A DNA stretch of 64,000 nucleotides, from assembly GCF_009765225.1 (NCBI RefSeq), contig NZ_VMSF01000001.1:992001-1056000 (forward strand), read 5' to 3'. The stretch's first letter is position 1. Every line of letters starts with the position of its first letter. Source of the DNA: Leifsonia sp. AG29 (GTDB lineage: Bacteria > Actinomycetota > Actinomycetes > Actinomycetales > Microbacteriaceae). The position numbers and the translations under genes are program-made. Below the pieces are notes generated by a model. That model made no database searches, was not told where the DNA came from, and worked only from the letters and a program-made list of their open reading frames with translations. Shown one piece after another: positions 34,255 through 43,826 of this stretch.

Positions 34255-34494
34255 CGTCACGCGCGTCACGGCCGAAGTGCTAAACTGGACGAGCACCCGT
34301 GAAGACCGCGTCACGAGCGAATCTCGCTTCCGGGTGATCTCCTAGCAATCATGCCGTCACTCCTGCCTGCATATCCGGATGCCCGGGTTGCGACGTCCCG
34401 CGGATCAGAACGCCGGACGTGAAGGCGGTTCACGTGACGAGTGCTCCACAGACGACGCGCAGAGAGCGCGTTACGGGGAAAGGAATCCTCTTCA
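34255..34494 (+). promoter_or_regulatory. rho promoter and leader
   Basis: 240 bp without a gene. TAAACT at 34281-34286 is a plausible -10, giving a leader of about 200 nt. Near its end a perfect hairpin ACGTGAA-GGCGG-TTCACGT (34417-34435) stands before the Shine-Dalgarno GGGGAAAGGA. Rho is autoregulated through its leader in several bacteria, so this leader may have that role; that is inference. Confidence 0.5.
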
Positions 34495-36750
34495 GTGACT
34501 GATGTCGAACTCCACGCCGGGGGCGTGGACACCAGCGACCTGACCTCGCTCAAGGTGGCGGAGCTGCAGGCTCTCGCCGCCGAGCTCGGGCTCCAGGGCG
34601 CCACCCGGCTCCGCAAGGGCGAGCTGGTCGCGGCGATCGCGACCGCCCGTGCCGCGGGCCAGACCGAGGGAGCCGAGGCCTCCGCGGCCGACGCTTCCGC
34701 CGACCACGCGACCGCCGCCTCCCAGGTGCTCGTCGAGCCGCTCATCGCCGAGCCGCTCAGCGCCGAGCCCACCGTGGGCGAGGCGGTGCTCCCGTCGCTC
34801 GACGCGCCGGCCGCCGACACCGCGGCCGCCGACACCGCGGCCGCCGACACCGCGGCCGCCGACCAGGTCGCCGCGGGCCAGCCGGTCGCGGGCGAGGCCC
34901 CGCAGGGCCGCCGTCGCGGCCCGCGCCGCGCCACCAGCCCCGATGGCACGGGAATCGCCGCCGGCTCGCACCTCAACTCCGGCAGCACCGGGGTCGAGTC
35001 GCTCATCCCGGATGTCGACGCGCTGCTCGACTCCGCTCTCGCCTCCCGCGAGCAGGCGCGCGGTCAGCAGAACGGCGACGAGCGCGCCGGGCAGGGCGGC
35101 CGTCGTCGCCGCGGCCGCGGGCAGGCCCAGAACGGTCAGGCCGAGTCGGAGCAGCAGCAGGCCGCCGACCAGGGTCCGTCCGCCGAGACCGAGACCGCTG
35201 AGGCGGAGCGCGCGGGCGACCAGTCGCGCGGCGAGCAGTCCCGCGGCGACCAGTCCCGGGGCGAGCAGCAGGGCGGTGAGCAGGGCGAGCAGCAGCAGGG
35301 CCGCGGTCGCCGCAACCGCAACCGCAACAAGAACGGCAACCAGGGCGACCTGGGTCAGGCCGGACAGCAGGGCCAGGGTCAGAGCGCCCAGAACCAGGGC
35401 CAGCCGAGGGACCTCCAGCAGGGCGGCGGCCAGCAGGGCGAGCAGCAGAGCCGCTCGCAGGGCCCCCAGCAGCAGCAGGAGGGCGAGCGCGGGCGGTTCC
35501 GCGACCGCAACCGCAAGCGCCGCGGTCCCGGCCAGGACGAGTTCGAGCCGGAGCTCACCGAGGACGACGTCCTCATCCCCGTTGCCGGCATCCTCGACGT
35601 GCTCGACAACTACGCGTTCGTGCGCACCACGGGCTACCTTCCGGGCGCGAGCGACGTCTACGTGTCGCTCGGTCAGGTCAAGAAGTACAACCTCCGCAAG
35701 GGCGACGCCGTCGTCGGCGCCATCCGCCAGCCGCGCGAGGGCGAGAACAACAGCCGCCAGAAGTACAACGCGCTGGTCAAGGTCGACAGCATCAACGGCC
35801 AGACCATCGAGGAGGCGGCGGCCCGCGTCGAGTTCGGCAAACTGACCCCGCTCTACCCGCAGGAGCGCCTCCGTCTCGAGACCGAGCCCTCCAAGGTGAC
35901 CCAGCGGATCATCGATCTCGTCGCCCCCATCGGCAAGGGCCAGCGCGGCCTCATCGTCGCGCCGCCGAAGGCCGGCAAGACGATCGTGATGCAGCAGATC
36001 GCCAACGCGATCACGACCAACAACCCCGAGGTGCACCTCATGGTCGTCCTGGTGGACGAGCGCCCGGAGGAGGTCACCGACATGCAGCGCACGGTCAAGG
36101 GCGAGGTCATCGCCTCCACCTTCGACCGTCCCGCGGAGGACCACACCACGGTCGCCGAGCTCGCGATCGAGCGCGCCAAGCGCCTCGTCGAGCTCGGCCA
36201 CGACGTGGTCGTGCTGCTCGACTCGATCACGCGCCTCGGCCGCGCCTACAACCTGACCGCTCCCGCCTCCGGCCGGATCCTGTCGGGCGGCGTCGACGCC
36301 TCCGCGCTGTACCCGCCGAAGCGCTTCTTCGGCGCGGCTCGCAACATCGAGCACGGCGGGTCGCTCACCATCCTCGCGTCGGCTCTCGTCGAGACCGGTT
36401 CGAAGATGGACGAGGTGATCTTCGAGGAGTTCAAGGGCACCGGCAACATGGAGCTCCGCCTGTCGCGCCAGCTGGCCGACAAGCGCATCTTCCCCGCGGT
36501 CGACGTCAACGCCTCCGGCACCCGCCGCGAGGAGATGCTGATGGGCCAGGACGAGGTCAAGATCACCTGGAAGCTGCGCCGCGCCCTCGCCGGGCTCGAC
36601 CAGCAGCAGGCGCTCGAGATCGTCCTCGGCCGCCTGAAGGAGACCTCGAGCAACGTCGAGTTCCTCATGCAGGTGCAGAAGTCGATGCCGGCACCGTCCA
36701 ACGGTCACGGCACCGCGCACTCGCACGGCCACGAGAACGACCACCGCTAG
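34495..36750 (+). CDS. rho: Transcription termination factor Rho, with large N-terminal insertion
   Basis: 751 residues, much longer than E. coli Rho (419). The Rho_N helical domain is at about 15-55 (SLKVAELQALAAELGL), followed by about 300 residues of low complexity rich in Ala, then Gln, Gly, Arg and Asn (for example RGRRNRNRNKNGN), then the cold-shock RNA-binding domain (AGILDVLDNYAFVRTTGYL) and the ATPase with Walker A PPKAGKT and Walker B VVVLLDSITR. Long insertions are known in actinobacterial Rho. GTG start after GGGGAAAGGA. Confidence 0.96.
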   Translation: MTDVELHAGGVDTSDLTSLKVAELQALAAELGLQGATRLRKGELVAAIATARAAGQTEGAEASAADASADHATAASQVLVEPLIAEPLSAEPTVGEAVLPSLDAPAADTAAADTAAADTAAADQVAAGQPVAGEAPQGRRRGPRRATSPDGTGIAAGSHLNSGSTGVESLIPDVDALLDSALASREQARGQQNGDERAGQGGRRRRGRGQAQNGQAESEQQQAADQGPSAETETAEAERAGDQSRGEQSRGDQSRGEQQGGEQGEQQQGRGRRNRNRNKNGNQGDLGQAGQQGQGQSAQNQGQPRDLQQGGGQQGEQQSRSQGPQQQQEGERGRFRDRNRKRRGPGQDEFEPELTEDDVLIPVAGILDVLDNYAFVRTTGYLPGASDVYVSLGQVKKYNLRKGDAVVGAIRQPREGENNSRQKYNALVKVDSINGQTIEEAAARVEFGKLTPLYPQERLRLETEPSKVTQRIIDLVAPIGKGQRGLIVAPPKAGKTIVMQQIANAITTNNPEVHLMVVLVDERPEEVTDMQRTVKGEVIASTFDRPAEDHTTVAELAIERAKRLVELGHDVVVLLDSITRLGRAYNLTAPASGRILSGGVDASALYPPKRFFGAARNIEHGGSLTILASALVETGSKMDEVIFEEFKGTGNMELRLSRQLADKRIFPAVDVNASGTRREEMLMGQDEVKITWKLRRALAGLDQQQALEIVLGRLKETSSNVEFLMQVQKSMPAPSNGHGTAHSHGHENDHR
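34810..34863 (+). repeat. In-frame 15-bp tandem repeat in rho
   Basis: GCCGCCGACACCGCG repeated three times and followed by a partial fourth unit, encoding Ala-Ala-Asp-Thr-Ala repeats in the Rho disordered insertion. The units are identical at the DNA level, which points to recent slippage. Confidence 0.85.
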
Positions 36751-36756
36751 CCGACG

Positions 36757-36801
36757 AAGCGCCCGTCCGCCGTGCCCCGAGCACGGCGGACGGGCGCTTT
36801 T
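36757..36801 (+). terminator. Intrinsic terminator after rho
   Basis: A perfect stem of 17 bp (36759-36775 with 36781-36797), extended by two A-T pairs, with a CCCGA loop and a TTTT tract at 36798-36801. The strongest terminator in the window; it separates rho from prfA. Confidence 0.92.
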
Positions 36802-36852
36802 CCCATGTCCGGGCGGTTCCGTCCGGAGCCCGCGCCACCCGGAGGAGGACCG

Positions 36853-37929
36853 ATGTTCGAATCGGTGAACACGCTCATCGCCGAGCACGACGATCTTCAG
36901 CGACAGCTGTCCGATCCCGAGCTGCACAGCGACCCGGTCCGATCGAAGCGCGTGAACCGGCGCTACGCCGAGCTGTCGCGCATCGTCGCCGCCTACAACG
37001 AGTGGAGGCAGCTCTCCGACGACCTCGACGCGGCGCGTGAGCTCGCCACGGAGGACGCCGCCTTCGCCGACGAGATCCCCGGGCTCGAGACGAGCCTCCA
37101 GGAGGCGGCCGAGCGCCTCCGCCGCCTGCTCATCCCGCGCGATCCCAACGACAGCCGCGACGTCATCATGGAGATCAAGATGGGAGAGGGCGGCGCCGAG
37201 TCCGCGCTGTTCGCCGGCGACCTGCTGCGCATGTACCTCCACTACGCCGACTCGAAGCGCTGGAAGGCCGAGATCATCGAGCAGACCTCGAGCGACCTGG
37301 GCGGCATCAAGGACGTGCAGGTGGCCTTCAAGGGGAACTCGACCGATCCGGCCGAGGGCGTCTGGGCCCACCTCAAGTACGAGGGAGGGGTGCACCGCGT
37401 CCAGCGCGTCCCCGCGACCGAGTCGCAGGGCCGCATCCACACCTCCGCCGCCGGCGTCCTCGTCTTCCCCGAGGTCGACGAGCCCGAGGAGGTCGAGATC
37501 AACCCGAACGACCTCAAGATCGATGTGTTCCGCTCCTCCGGTCCGGGCGGCCAGTCGGTCAACACGACCGACTCCGCCGTGCGCATCACGCACCTCCCCA
37601 CCGGCATCGTCGTCTCGATGCAGAACGAGAAGAGCCAGCTGCAGAACAGGGAGGCCGCGATGCGCGTGCTGCGCGCGCGACTCCTCGCGCGCCAGCAGGA
37701 GGAGGCCGACGCCGAGGCGGCCGAGTTCCGCAAGGGGCAGATCCGGACCATGGACCGGTCGGAGCGGATCCGCACCTACAACTTCCCGGAGAACCGGATC
37801 GCCGACCACCGCACCGGTTACAAGGCGTACAACCTCGACGCGGTGATGAACGGCGCGCTCGACCCGGTCATCGAGTCGTCGATCCTCGCCGACGAGGAGG
37901 CGCGTCTCGCCGATCTCGGCACCGACTGA
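36853..37929 (+). CDS. prfA: Peptide chain release factor 1
   Basis: 358 residues. Recognises UAA/UAG and triggers peptide release. The GGQ motif is in [16 protein letters not shown] near residue 230, and the anticodon-like region is [13 protein letters not shown] near 190. The ATG at 36853 follows GGAGGAGG. Its 3' end touches the reversed cysE gene; its usual partner prmC, which methylates the GGQ Gln, lies 1.65 kb further on. Confidence 0.96.
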   Translation: MFESVNTLIAEHDDLQRQLSDPELHSDPVRSKRVNRRYAELSRIVAAYNEWRQLSDDLDAARELATEDAAFADEIPGLETSLQEAAERLRRLLIPRDPNDSRDVIMEIKMGEGGAESALFAGDLLRMYLHYADSKRWKAEIIEQTSSDLGGIKDVQVAFKGNSTDPAEGVWAHLKYEGGVHRVQRVPATESQGRIHTSAAGVLVFPEVDEPEEVEINPNDLKIDVFRSSGPGGQSVNTTDSAVRITHLPTGIVVSMQNEKSQLQNREAAMRVLRARLLARQQEEADAEAAEFRKGQIRTMDRSERIRTYNFPENRIADHRTGYKAYNLDAVMNGALDPVIESSILADEEARLADLGTD

Positions 37930-37945
37930 CCCCGTGGGGGGTCAG
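37926..37945. terminator. Palindrome joining the prfA and cysE stop codons
   Basis: CTGACCCC-GTGG-GGGGTCAG; each arm contains the stop codon of one of the two convergent genes. The hairpin could act as a short bidirectional transcription stop, though there is no T tract. Confidence 0.4.
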
Positions 37946-38514
37946 ATGTAGAGCGCCGGGTCGAGCCAGTCGTCGCCGGGGATCTGCTCGTGCCCCGACC
38001 GCGGCCGGGCGCGCGCGGGCACGCCGGTGAGCACCGACTGCGGGGGCGCGTCATGCGTCACGACCGCGTTCGCCCCGATCACCGAGTGCTCGCCGATCGT
38101 GATCGCGCCGAGCACCTTCGCGCCCGCGCCGACGGTCACGCCGTCATGGACGGTCGGGTGCCGCTTGCCGTGGCCGCTGCCCCGTCCGCCCAGCGTGACG
38201 CCGTGGTACAGCATGACGTCGTCGCCGATCCAGGTGGTCTCGCCGATGACGACGCCCATGCCGTGATCGATGAAGAACCGGCGGCCGATGCGGGCCCCCG
38301 GGTGGATCTCCACCCCGGTCAGGAAGCGGGTGAACTGGGACAGGAGGCGCGCTGGCGTCCGGAAGCCCGCCCGCCAGAGCCGGTGCGCCACCCGGTAGGA
38401 CCAGACGGCGTGGAGGCCCGAATAGGCGGCCGCGATCTCGAAGCTGTTCCGCGCGGCGGGGTCGTGACGGCGCGCGTTCCGGATGTCCTCGCGCAGCCGC
38501 GAGATCAGCGGCAC
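37942..38514 (-). CDS. cysE: Serine O-acetyltransferase
   Basis: 190 residues. Acetylates serine for cysteine synthesis. Left-handed beta-helix hexapeptide repeats run from [13 protein letters not shown] through [21 protein letters not shown] and HGKRHPTV to [10 protein letters not shown], with the catalytic His in the DHGMG and [12 protein letters not shown] segments. The short N-terminal domain (EpsC type) is normal for Gram-positive bacteria. GTG start; 5 bp after cysK, so the two form a cysteine operon. Confidence 0.95.
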   Translation of the reverse strand: MPLISRLREDIRNARRHDPAARNSFEIAAAYSGLHAVWSYRVAHRLWRAGFRTPARLLSQFTRFLTGVEIHPGARIGRRFFIDHGMGVVIGETTWIGDDVMLYHGVTLGGRGSGHGKRHPTVHDGVTVGAGAKVLGAITIGEHSVIGANAVVTHDAPPQSVLTGVPARARPRSGHEQIPGDDWLDPALYI

Positions 38515-38519
38515 CGCCG

Positions 38520-39458
38520 TCAGTCCAGCAGGTCGGCCCAGAGAGCCGTCGAGATGTAGCGCTCCCCGGTGTCGCAGACGATGGCCACGATGGTCTTGCC
38601 GGCGTTCTCGGGGCGCTTCGCGAGCTGCAGGGCGGCCCAGATGATCGCGCCCGACGAGATGCCCGCGAGGATCCCCTCCTCGCTGGCGAGCTTCTTAGCG
38701 ACGTCGATGGCGTCCTCGAAGGCGACATCGACGACCTCGTCGTAGATCGTGGTGTCGAGGATCTCGGGGACGAAGTTCGCACCGAGGCCCTGGATCTTGT
38801 GCGGCCCGGGCTTGCCGCCGTTGAGGATGGGGGAGTCGGCCGGCTCGACGGCGACGATCTTCACCCCCGGCTTCCGCTCCTTGAGCACCTGTCCGACGCC
38901 CGTGATGGTCCCGCCGGTGCCGACGCCGGCGACGAAGATGTCGACACCGCCGTCGGTGTCGTTCCAGACCTCCTCGGCGGTCGTCGCGCGGTGGACCGCC
39001 GGGTTGGCGGCGTTGGCGAACTGCTGGGCCCAGATCGCGTTCTCGGTGGACGCGACGATCTCCTGGGCCTTCTCGACCGCGCCGCGCATGCCCTCCGGGC
39101 CCGGGGTGAGCACGATCTCCGCACCGAAGGCGCGCAGCAGCACGCGGCGCTCCTTGCTCATGGTCTCGGGCATCGTCAGGATCACCTTGTAGCCGCGTGC
39201 CGCGCCGACCATCGCCAGCGCGATGCCCGTGTTGCCGCTCGTGCCCTCCACGATCGTGCCGCCCGGGCGCAGGGCCCCGGACTTCTCGGCGGCGTCGATG
39301 ATGGCCACGCCGATGCGGTCCTTGACGCTTCCCGCGGGGTTGGCGAACTCGAGCTTCGCCAGCACCGTCGCGTCAACGCCCTCGGTGAGGCGGTTCAGCT
39401 TGACGAGCGGGGTCCGCCCGACGGTTTCGGTGATGTTCTCGTAGATCTGACCGGACAT
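38520..39458 (-). CDS. cysK: Cysteine synthase A (O-acetylserine sulfhydrylase)
   Basis: 312 residues. Makes cysteine from O-acetylserine and sulfide. The PLP lysine is in GSVKDRIG, the substrate loop is [11 protein letters not shown], and the phosphate-binding loop is [10 protein letters not shown]. The C terminus ends in LWADLLD rather than a clear CysE-binding Ile, whereas CysE itself ends in DPALYI, the Ile tail that docks in CysK. ATG at 39458 follows GAGGAAGAGGG. Confidence 0.96.
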   Translation of the reverse strand: MSGQIYENITETVGRTPLVKLNRLTEGVDATVLAKLEFANPAGSVKDRIGVAIIDAAEKSGALRPGGTIVEGTSGNTGIALAMVGAARGYKVILTMPETMSKERRVLLRAFGAEIVLTPGPEGMRGAVEKAQEIVASTENAIWAQQFANAANPAVHRATTAEEVWNDTDGGVDIFVAGVGTGGTITGVGQVLKERKPGVKIVAVEPADSPILNGGKPGPHKIQGLGANFVPEILDTTIYDEVVDVAFEDAIDVAKKLASEEGILAGISSGAIIWAALQLAKRPENAGKTIVAIVCDTGERYISTALWADLLD

Positions 39459-39580
39459 GGGCCCTCTTCCTCGGGTCGTCGCACAACGGTGATGGGGGAA
39501 CGCCTCACCACTCTAATCAACCCCGCCGGGGGCGCCAGTGTGTTACGTCCGACGGCGCCGGCCGGTAGGCTCTGTCGGCG

Positions 39581-40453
39581 ATGCCTCCCGAAGAACCGAT
39601 CACCGTCCGCGGGCTGCGCGACGCCTCCATCGAGGTCCTGGCCCGGGCCGGGGTGCCCGACCCCGACGTCGACGCGGAGCTGCTCCTCGGGCACGTGCTG
39701 GGCGAGAGCCGCGGCCGCGTCCAGGCGCTGAGCGTGATGGAGGCGCCGATCAGCGCCGACGACGCCGGCCGCCTCCGCGAGCTCGTGGAACGCCGCGCCG
39801 CCCGGGAGCCCCTGCAGCACATCACCGGCCGCGCCCCCTTCCGCTCGCTCGAGCTCGCCGTCGGGCCCGGCGTCTTCGTCCCGCGGCCGGAGACCGAGCA
39901 GGTGGCGCAGTTCGCGATCGACGCGCTGGGCGCGGTGCCGACGGCGCAGCCCGTCGCGGTCGACCTCGGCACCGGCAGCGGCGCCATCGCGCTGGCTCTC
40001 GCGACCGAGGTGCCCCATGCCCGGGTGTTCGCGGTCGAGAACTCGCCGGAGGCCTTCATCTGGGCCCGGCGGAACATCGAGGCGACGGGGGCGTCGAATG
40101 TGCGTCCCGTGTTCATCGATCTCGCCGACGCCCTCCCCGAGCTCGACGGGACCGTCGACGTCGTCATCTCGAACCCGCCCTATGTGCCCGACGATGCGAT
40201 CCCGCGCGACCCGGAGGTGCGCCTCCACGACCCGCGCGCGGCGCTCTACGGCGGCCCTGACGGGCTGGATGTCGTGCGGGTGATCTCCGGCGTCGCCCGG
40301 CGTCTGCTGCATCCCGGGGGCACGCTCGTGCTCGAGCACGGCGAACATCAGGGCGCTGCGATCCGCGAGCTCCTGACGGCCGACGGCTGGCGCGCCGCCG
40401 CGACGCACCGCGACCTCACCACGCGCGACCGGGCGACGACCGCACTCCGCTGA
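39581..40453 (+). CDS. prmC: Release factor glutamine methyltransferase
   Basis: 290 residues. Methylates the Gln of the release-factor GGQ motif. N-terminal helical domain, then the SAM motif DLGTGSGAIALALA and the catalytic NPPY in VVISNPPYVPDD near residue 200. ATG at 39581 has no strong Shine-Dalgarno; TAGGCT at 39566 lies 9 bases upstream. The reversed cysE-cysK pair separates it from prfA. Confidence 0.95.
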   Translation: MPPEEPITVRGLRDASIEVLARAGVPDPDVDAELLLGHVLGESRGRVQALSVMEAPISADDAGRLRELVERRAAREPLQHITGRAPFRSLELAVGPGVFVPRPETEQVAQFAIDALGAVPTAQPVAVDLGTGSGAIALALATEVPHARVFAVENSPEAFIWARRNIEATGASNVRPVFIDLADALPELDGTVDVVISNPPYVPDDAIPRDPEVRLHDPRAALYGGPDGLDVVRVISGVARRLLHPGGTLVLEHGEHQGAAIRELLTADGWRAAATHRDLTTRDRATTALR

Positions 40454-40474
40454 GGCGACCCGGCCCGGCCCGCG

Positions 40475-41107
40475 TCAGCGCTCGCGGGAGGCGAAGGCGT
40501 GCATCGCCTCGCGCATCGCCTCGGTGTCGAAGGTCCCGTCGTCGCGCTTCACGAGCCGGTGGGCGTGCATCCCGGCGTCGCGGGCGCCCTCGACGTTGGC
40601 GAGCGAGTCGTCGAACAGGATGGCGTCCTCGGGGCGCACGCCGAACCTCCCGAGCGCGCGGGTGTAGATGCGCCGCTCCGGCTTCCGCGCGCCGAGCACC
40701 GCCGACACGAGGTCGTTCCCGCCGAGCACGCCGACGATCTCGGGGCAGAGGACCGGCAGCGAATCCTTGAACGGGATCGGGTTGTTCGACAGCAGCGACA
40801 CCGTCCCGAGACCGGCCGCCTCGTGGAGCGCGTCGATCGAGCCGGGGATGGGAGTCATGGCCGACCGGCGCGCCTCCTGCCACTGCTCGAGCGTCAGGTG
40901 AGCACCCGTGACGTCGGCGAACGCGGCGAGGTAGTCGTCGGTGGTCGGGTACTCGCCGATCTCGGCCGCGCGCTCGTGGCCGCCCGCCCACCAGCCGGAG
41001 GCGAGCCGGTATTGGCTCACCCCGCTCAGCTCGGCGAGCTTCGGCAGCCGCCGATGGAAGTCGTAGTCGTAGAGCGTCTTGTCGCAGTCGAAGAAGTAGA
41101 CGTCCAT
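40475..41107 (-). CDS. HAD-family hydrolase
   Basis: 210 residues. Motif I is FDCDKTLYD (nucleophile Asp and +2 Asp), motif II is SLLSNNP, and the later Lys and Asp are in GARKPERRIY and AILFDDSLANVEGA. Probably a small-molecule phosphatase such as a phosphoglycolate- or nucleotidase-like enzyme; the substrate is unknown. Converges on prmC with a 21 bp gap and is divergent from sua5. Start at ATG 41107 (MDVYFFDCDK). Confidence 0.9.
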   Translation of the reverse strand: MDVYFFDCDKTLYDYDFHRRLPKLAELSGVSQYRLASGWWAGGHERAAEIGEYPTTDDYLAAFADVTGAHLTLEQWQEARRSAMTPIPGSIDALHEAAGLGTVSLLSNNPIPFKDSLPVLCPEIVGVLGGNDLVSAVLGARKPERRIYTRALGRFGVRPEDAILFDDSLANVEGARDAGMHAHRLVKRDDGTFDTEAMREAMHAFASRER

Positions 41108-41153
41108 CGCCGTCCAGTATCCCCCGGGGAGGCTCAACTATCATTGACCCGTC

Positions 41154-41879
41154 ATGTCAGCCATCTTCGATTGCTCCGTCGAGTCCGAGCTCCTCACCGG
41201 CATGCGCCTCGCGCGCGGCGCGATCGGGCGCGGCGAACTCGTCGTCATCCCGACCGACACGGTGTACGGCGTCGCCGCCGACGCCTTCAGCCCCGCCGCG
41301 GTGCAGCGGCTGCTCGACGCGAAGGGCCGCGGCCGGCAGTCCCCGCCGCCGGTGCTCGTCCCCGGCATCCCGACCCTCGCAGCCCTGGCCGAGACCGTGC
41401 CCGCCGAGGTGGAGGCGCTGGTCGAGGCGTTCTGGCCCGGCGGCCTGACGATCGTGCTCCCCGCCTCCCCGTCCCTCGTCTGGGATCTCGGTGAGACGCG
41501 GGGGACCGTCGCCCTCCGCATGCCGAAGGACACCATCGCCCTCGAGCTGCTGTCCGAGACGGGCCCGCTCGCGGTCTCGTCGGCCAACCTCACCAGCCGA
41601 CCCGCGGCGCGCACGGCCGCGGAGGCCCAGGCGATGCTCGGCGACTCCGTGTCGGTCTACCTCGACGGGGGAGAGGCCGGGTCGGCGTACGACCGGGTGG
41701 AGGGCAAGGACTCGTCGTCGACCATCGTCGACGCCACCGCGCTCGCGCCGGGGGCCGGGAGGCTGCGCATCCTCCGCCACGGGGTCATCTCCGACGAGCG
41801 TCTGCGCGAGGTCGTCGGGGACGCCCTCGCCGAGCCGGAGGCCGCCCCCGTCGAGGGCGCCTCCACTACGGACAGCTGA
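41154..41879 (+). CDS. L-threonylcarbamoyladenylate synthase (Sua5/YwlC/YrdC)
   Basis: 241 residues. Makes the threonylcarbamoyl-AMP used for the t6A modification of tRNA position 37. The family block PTDTVYGVAADAF is near residue 37, followed by KGRGRQSPPPVLVP and SSANLTSRPAA. The classic neighbour of prmC in many bacteria. TATCAT at 41139-41144 is a likely -10, giving a very short leader. Confidence 0.94.
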   Translation: MSAIFDCSVESELLTGMRLARGAIGRGELVVIPTDTVYGVAADAFSPAAVQRLLDAKGRGRQSPPPVLVPGIPTLAALAETVPAEVEALVEAFWPGGLTIVLPASPSLVWDLGETRGTVALRMPKDTIALELLSETGPLAVSSANLTSRPAARTAAEAQAMLGDSVSVYLDGGEAGSAYDRVEGKDSSSTIVDATALAPGAGRLRILRHGVISDERLREVVGDALAEPEAAPVEGASTTDS

Positions 41880-41880
41880 C

Positions 41881-43134
41881 GTGACCCTGCTCCTCGCGCT
41901 GGCGTTCATCTCGGCGGTCATCACCTTCGGGATGTCGTTCGTGGTCTACAAGCTGGCCATGCGCTACAAGCTGTATCCGAAGATCCGCGAGCGCGACGTC
42001 CACACGCGGCCGACTCCGCGCCTGGGCGGCGTGGCGATGTTCCTCGGCATCCTCGTGGCCTTCGGCGTCTCGTGGGCGCTGTCCAGTCAGTTCGGCGTCC
42101 TCGGACTGATCTTCTCCGACATGGGTCCGATCTTCGCGATCCTCGTCGCGTCCCTCCTCATCGTCGTGCTCGGCGTGATCGACGACCTGTGGGACCTCGA
42201 CTGGATGACCAAGCTGGCCGGCCAGTTCGTGGCCGCCGGGATCATCGCCTGGCTCGGCGGCGTCCAGATCTACTCGCTGCCCATCGGGGGCGTCACCGTC
42301 GGCTCGCCCATCATGAGCATCGTGATCAGCCTGTTCGCGATCGTGCTCGTGATGAACGCCATCAACTTCATCGACGGCCTGGACGGCCTGGTCGCCGGCG
42401 TCGCCCTCATCGCGAACGGCGCCTTCCTGATCTACACGTACCTCCTCCAGCGCGAGATCAGCCCGCTCAACTACTTCAGCCTCGCCGGCGTGATCGCCGC
42501 GATTCTCGTCGGCGCCTGCGCCGGGTTCCTGCCGCTCAACTGGCACCCCGCGAAGATGTTCATGGGCGACGCCGGCGCGCTGCTCATCGGGCTGCTCATG
42601 GCCACCTCCGCCATCTCGGTCACCGGGACCATCGACCCGCAGTCGCTGCAGACGCTCGGGCGGCACTCGCTGGTCCCTGCGTTCATCCCGATCATCCTGC
42701 CGTTCGCGGTGCTCGTGGTGCCGCTCCTCGACTTCGGGCTCGCCGTCGTCCGCCGCCTCCGCGCGGGCAAGTCGCCGTTCAGCGCCGACCGGAAGCACCT
42801 CCATCACCGGCTGCTCGACATGGGCCACACGCACCTGCACGCGGTCCTCATCTTCTACGCGTGGACCGCCGTGCTCTCGATCGGGTGCCTGCTGTTCTTC
42901 TTCGACCCGTACTGGATGGCCATCGTCTTCATCGCGGTCGGGCTCGTGATCTGCGCGGCCTTCACCCTGGCGCCGCTCAGCCGCCGGAAGGCCACCGAGG
43001 CGGTCGCCGAACTCGCGCCCGCCGGGAGCGAGGAGGCGCTGGAGACCGCCCACTACGACCAGCTCGACGCCGCGAGCGAGCGAACCCACGCCGGGGCGCC
43101 CGGCCCTGCCGCATCCGACAAGGAGACACGATGA
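41881..43134 (+). CDS. WecA/MraY-family phospho-GlcNAc transferase
   Basis: 417 residues, about eleven membrane segments. Transfers a sugar phosphate to undecaprenyl phosphate to start a cell-wall polymer (arabinogalactan, teichoic or other glycopolymer). Catalytic motifs: VIDDLWDLDW, NAINFIDGLDGLVAG, FMGDAGA and KHLHHRLL, which fit WecA/TagO rather than MraY. GTG at 41881 begins one base after the sua5 stop; the last four bases overlap the next gene. Confidence 0.92.
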   Translation: MTLLLALAFISAVITFGMSFVVYKLAMRYKLYPKIRERDVHTRPTPRLGGVAMFLGILVAFGVSWALSSQFGVLGLIFSDMGPIFAILVASLLIVVLGVIDDLWDLDWMTKLAGQFVAAGIIAWLGGVQIYSLPIGGVTVGSPIMSIVISLFAIVLVMNAINFIDGLDGLVAGVALIANGAFLIYTYLLQREISPLNYFSLAGVIAAILVGACAGFLPLNWHPAKMFMGDAGALLIGLLMATSAISVTGTIDPQSLQTLGRHSLVPAFIPIILPFAVLVVPLLDFGLAVVRRLRAGKSPFSADRKHLHHRLLDMGHTHLHAVLIFYAWTAVLSIGCLLFFFDPYWMAIVFIAVGLVICAAFTLAPLSRRKATEAVAELAPAGSEEALETAHYDQLDAASERTHAGAPGPAASDKETR

Positions 43135-43634
43135 CCGAGCCCACCGACGGAGGGACCGCGCCCCAGCCGGCCCGCCCCTCCGGACCGGTCCAGCAGCCGA
43201 CATCGACGCCGGTCCTCAAGGACGTCCTGAAGTACGGCCTGATCATCGCCGCGGTCATCGCCGTGGTCGGCATGGTGCTCGGCGGGGTCTTCGCGGGCTG
43301 GATCGGGGTCGTCAGCGCCCTCATCGGGACCGTGATGGCCGCCGTGTTCCTCGGCATCACCGCGCTCAGCATCCTGATCGCCAACCGGTTCATCGGCTCC
43401 GACCTGTTCGTCGGGCTCTTCTTCGGGATCGTCATGGGCGGCTGGATCGTGAAGTTCGTCCTCTTCCTGGTCCTCGCCGTCGTGCTGCGCGATCAGCCGT
43501 GGATCAACCCGCCCGTGCTCTTCCTGAGTCTCATCGCGGGCGTCATCGGGTCGCTCGTCGTGGACATGATCGTGGTCTTCCGGTCGCGCCTCCCGTACGC
43601 CAGCGACGTGACCCTTCCGGGTGAGAAGCGCTGA
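43131..43634 (+). CDS. Small membrane protein in the atpI position
   Basis: 167 residues. Disordered N terminus (about 28 residues), then four hydrophobic segments (about 30-58, 60-80, 95-120 and 128-150). Location just before atpB, size and topology fit an AtpI-like helper of ATP synthase assembly or Mg uptake, but I cannot recognise the AtpI family with certainty. ATGA overlap with the wecA-like gene. Confidence 0.8.
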   Translation: MTEPTDGGTAPQPARPSGPVQQPTSTPVLKDVLKYGLIIAAVIAVVGMVLGGVFAGWIGVVSALIGTVMAAVFLGITALSILIANRFIGSDLFVGLFFGIVMGGWIVKFVLFLVLAVVLRDQPWINPPVLFLSLIAGVIGSLVVDMIVVFRSRLPYASDVTLPGEKR

Positions 43635-43826
43635 TGCGTATCCGATTCGTTACCCGTTGAAAACTCTTGTAGAGTTATCAGTGATCCCCCACCCGTACCG
43701 CGCCCGAAACGCACCACTGCCCGTCACCGGGCATGATCGGGCGCGAGTGGAGGGTGTCCACCGTTCGTCGCCGCGAGAGCTCAGCTCGACGCCCCGAAAC
43801 AGGAGATAGCGCTGTTAGCTAACGCT
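43635..43826 (+). promoter_or_regulatory. ATP synthase operon promoter region
   Basis: 192 bp upstream of atpB. TAGAGT at 43670-43675 is a possible -10, and TTGAAA lies at 43657-43662 but too close to pair with it. The box sits inside an exact inverted repeat AACTCT-TGT-AGAGTT (43662-43676), which could be an operator. AGGAGA stands at 43801-43806. Confidence 0.45.

Noticed and set aside
34492-37809. Open frame of 1105 codons opposite rho and prfA
   Set aside because: Antisense shadow of two unambiguous genes; it has no recognisable domains and its hydrophobic stretches mirror the Gln/Gly codons of Rho.
43131-43634. Firm annotation as AtpI
   Set aside because: Position and topology fit, but the sequence lacks motifs that I can recognise as AtpI.
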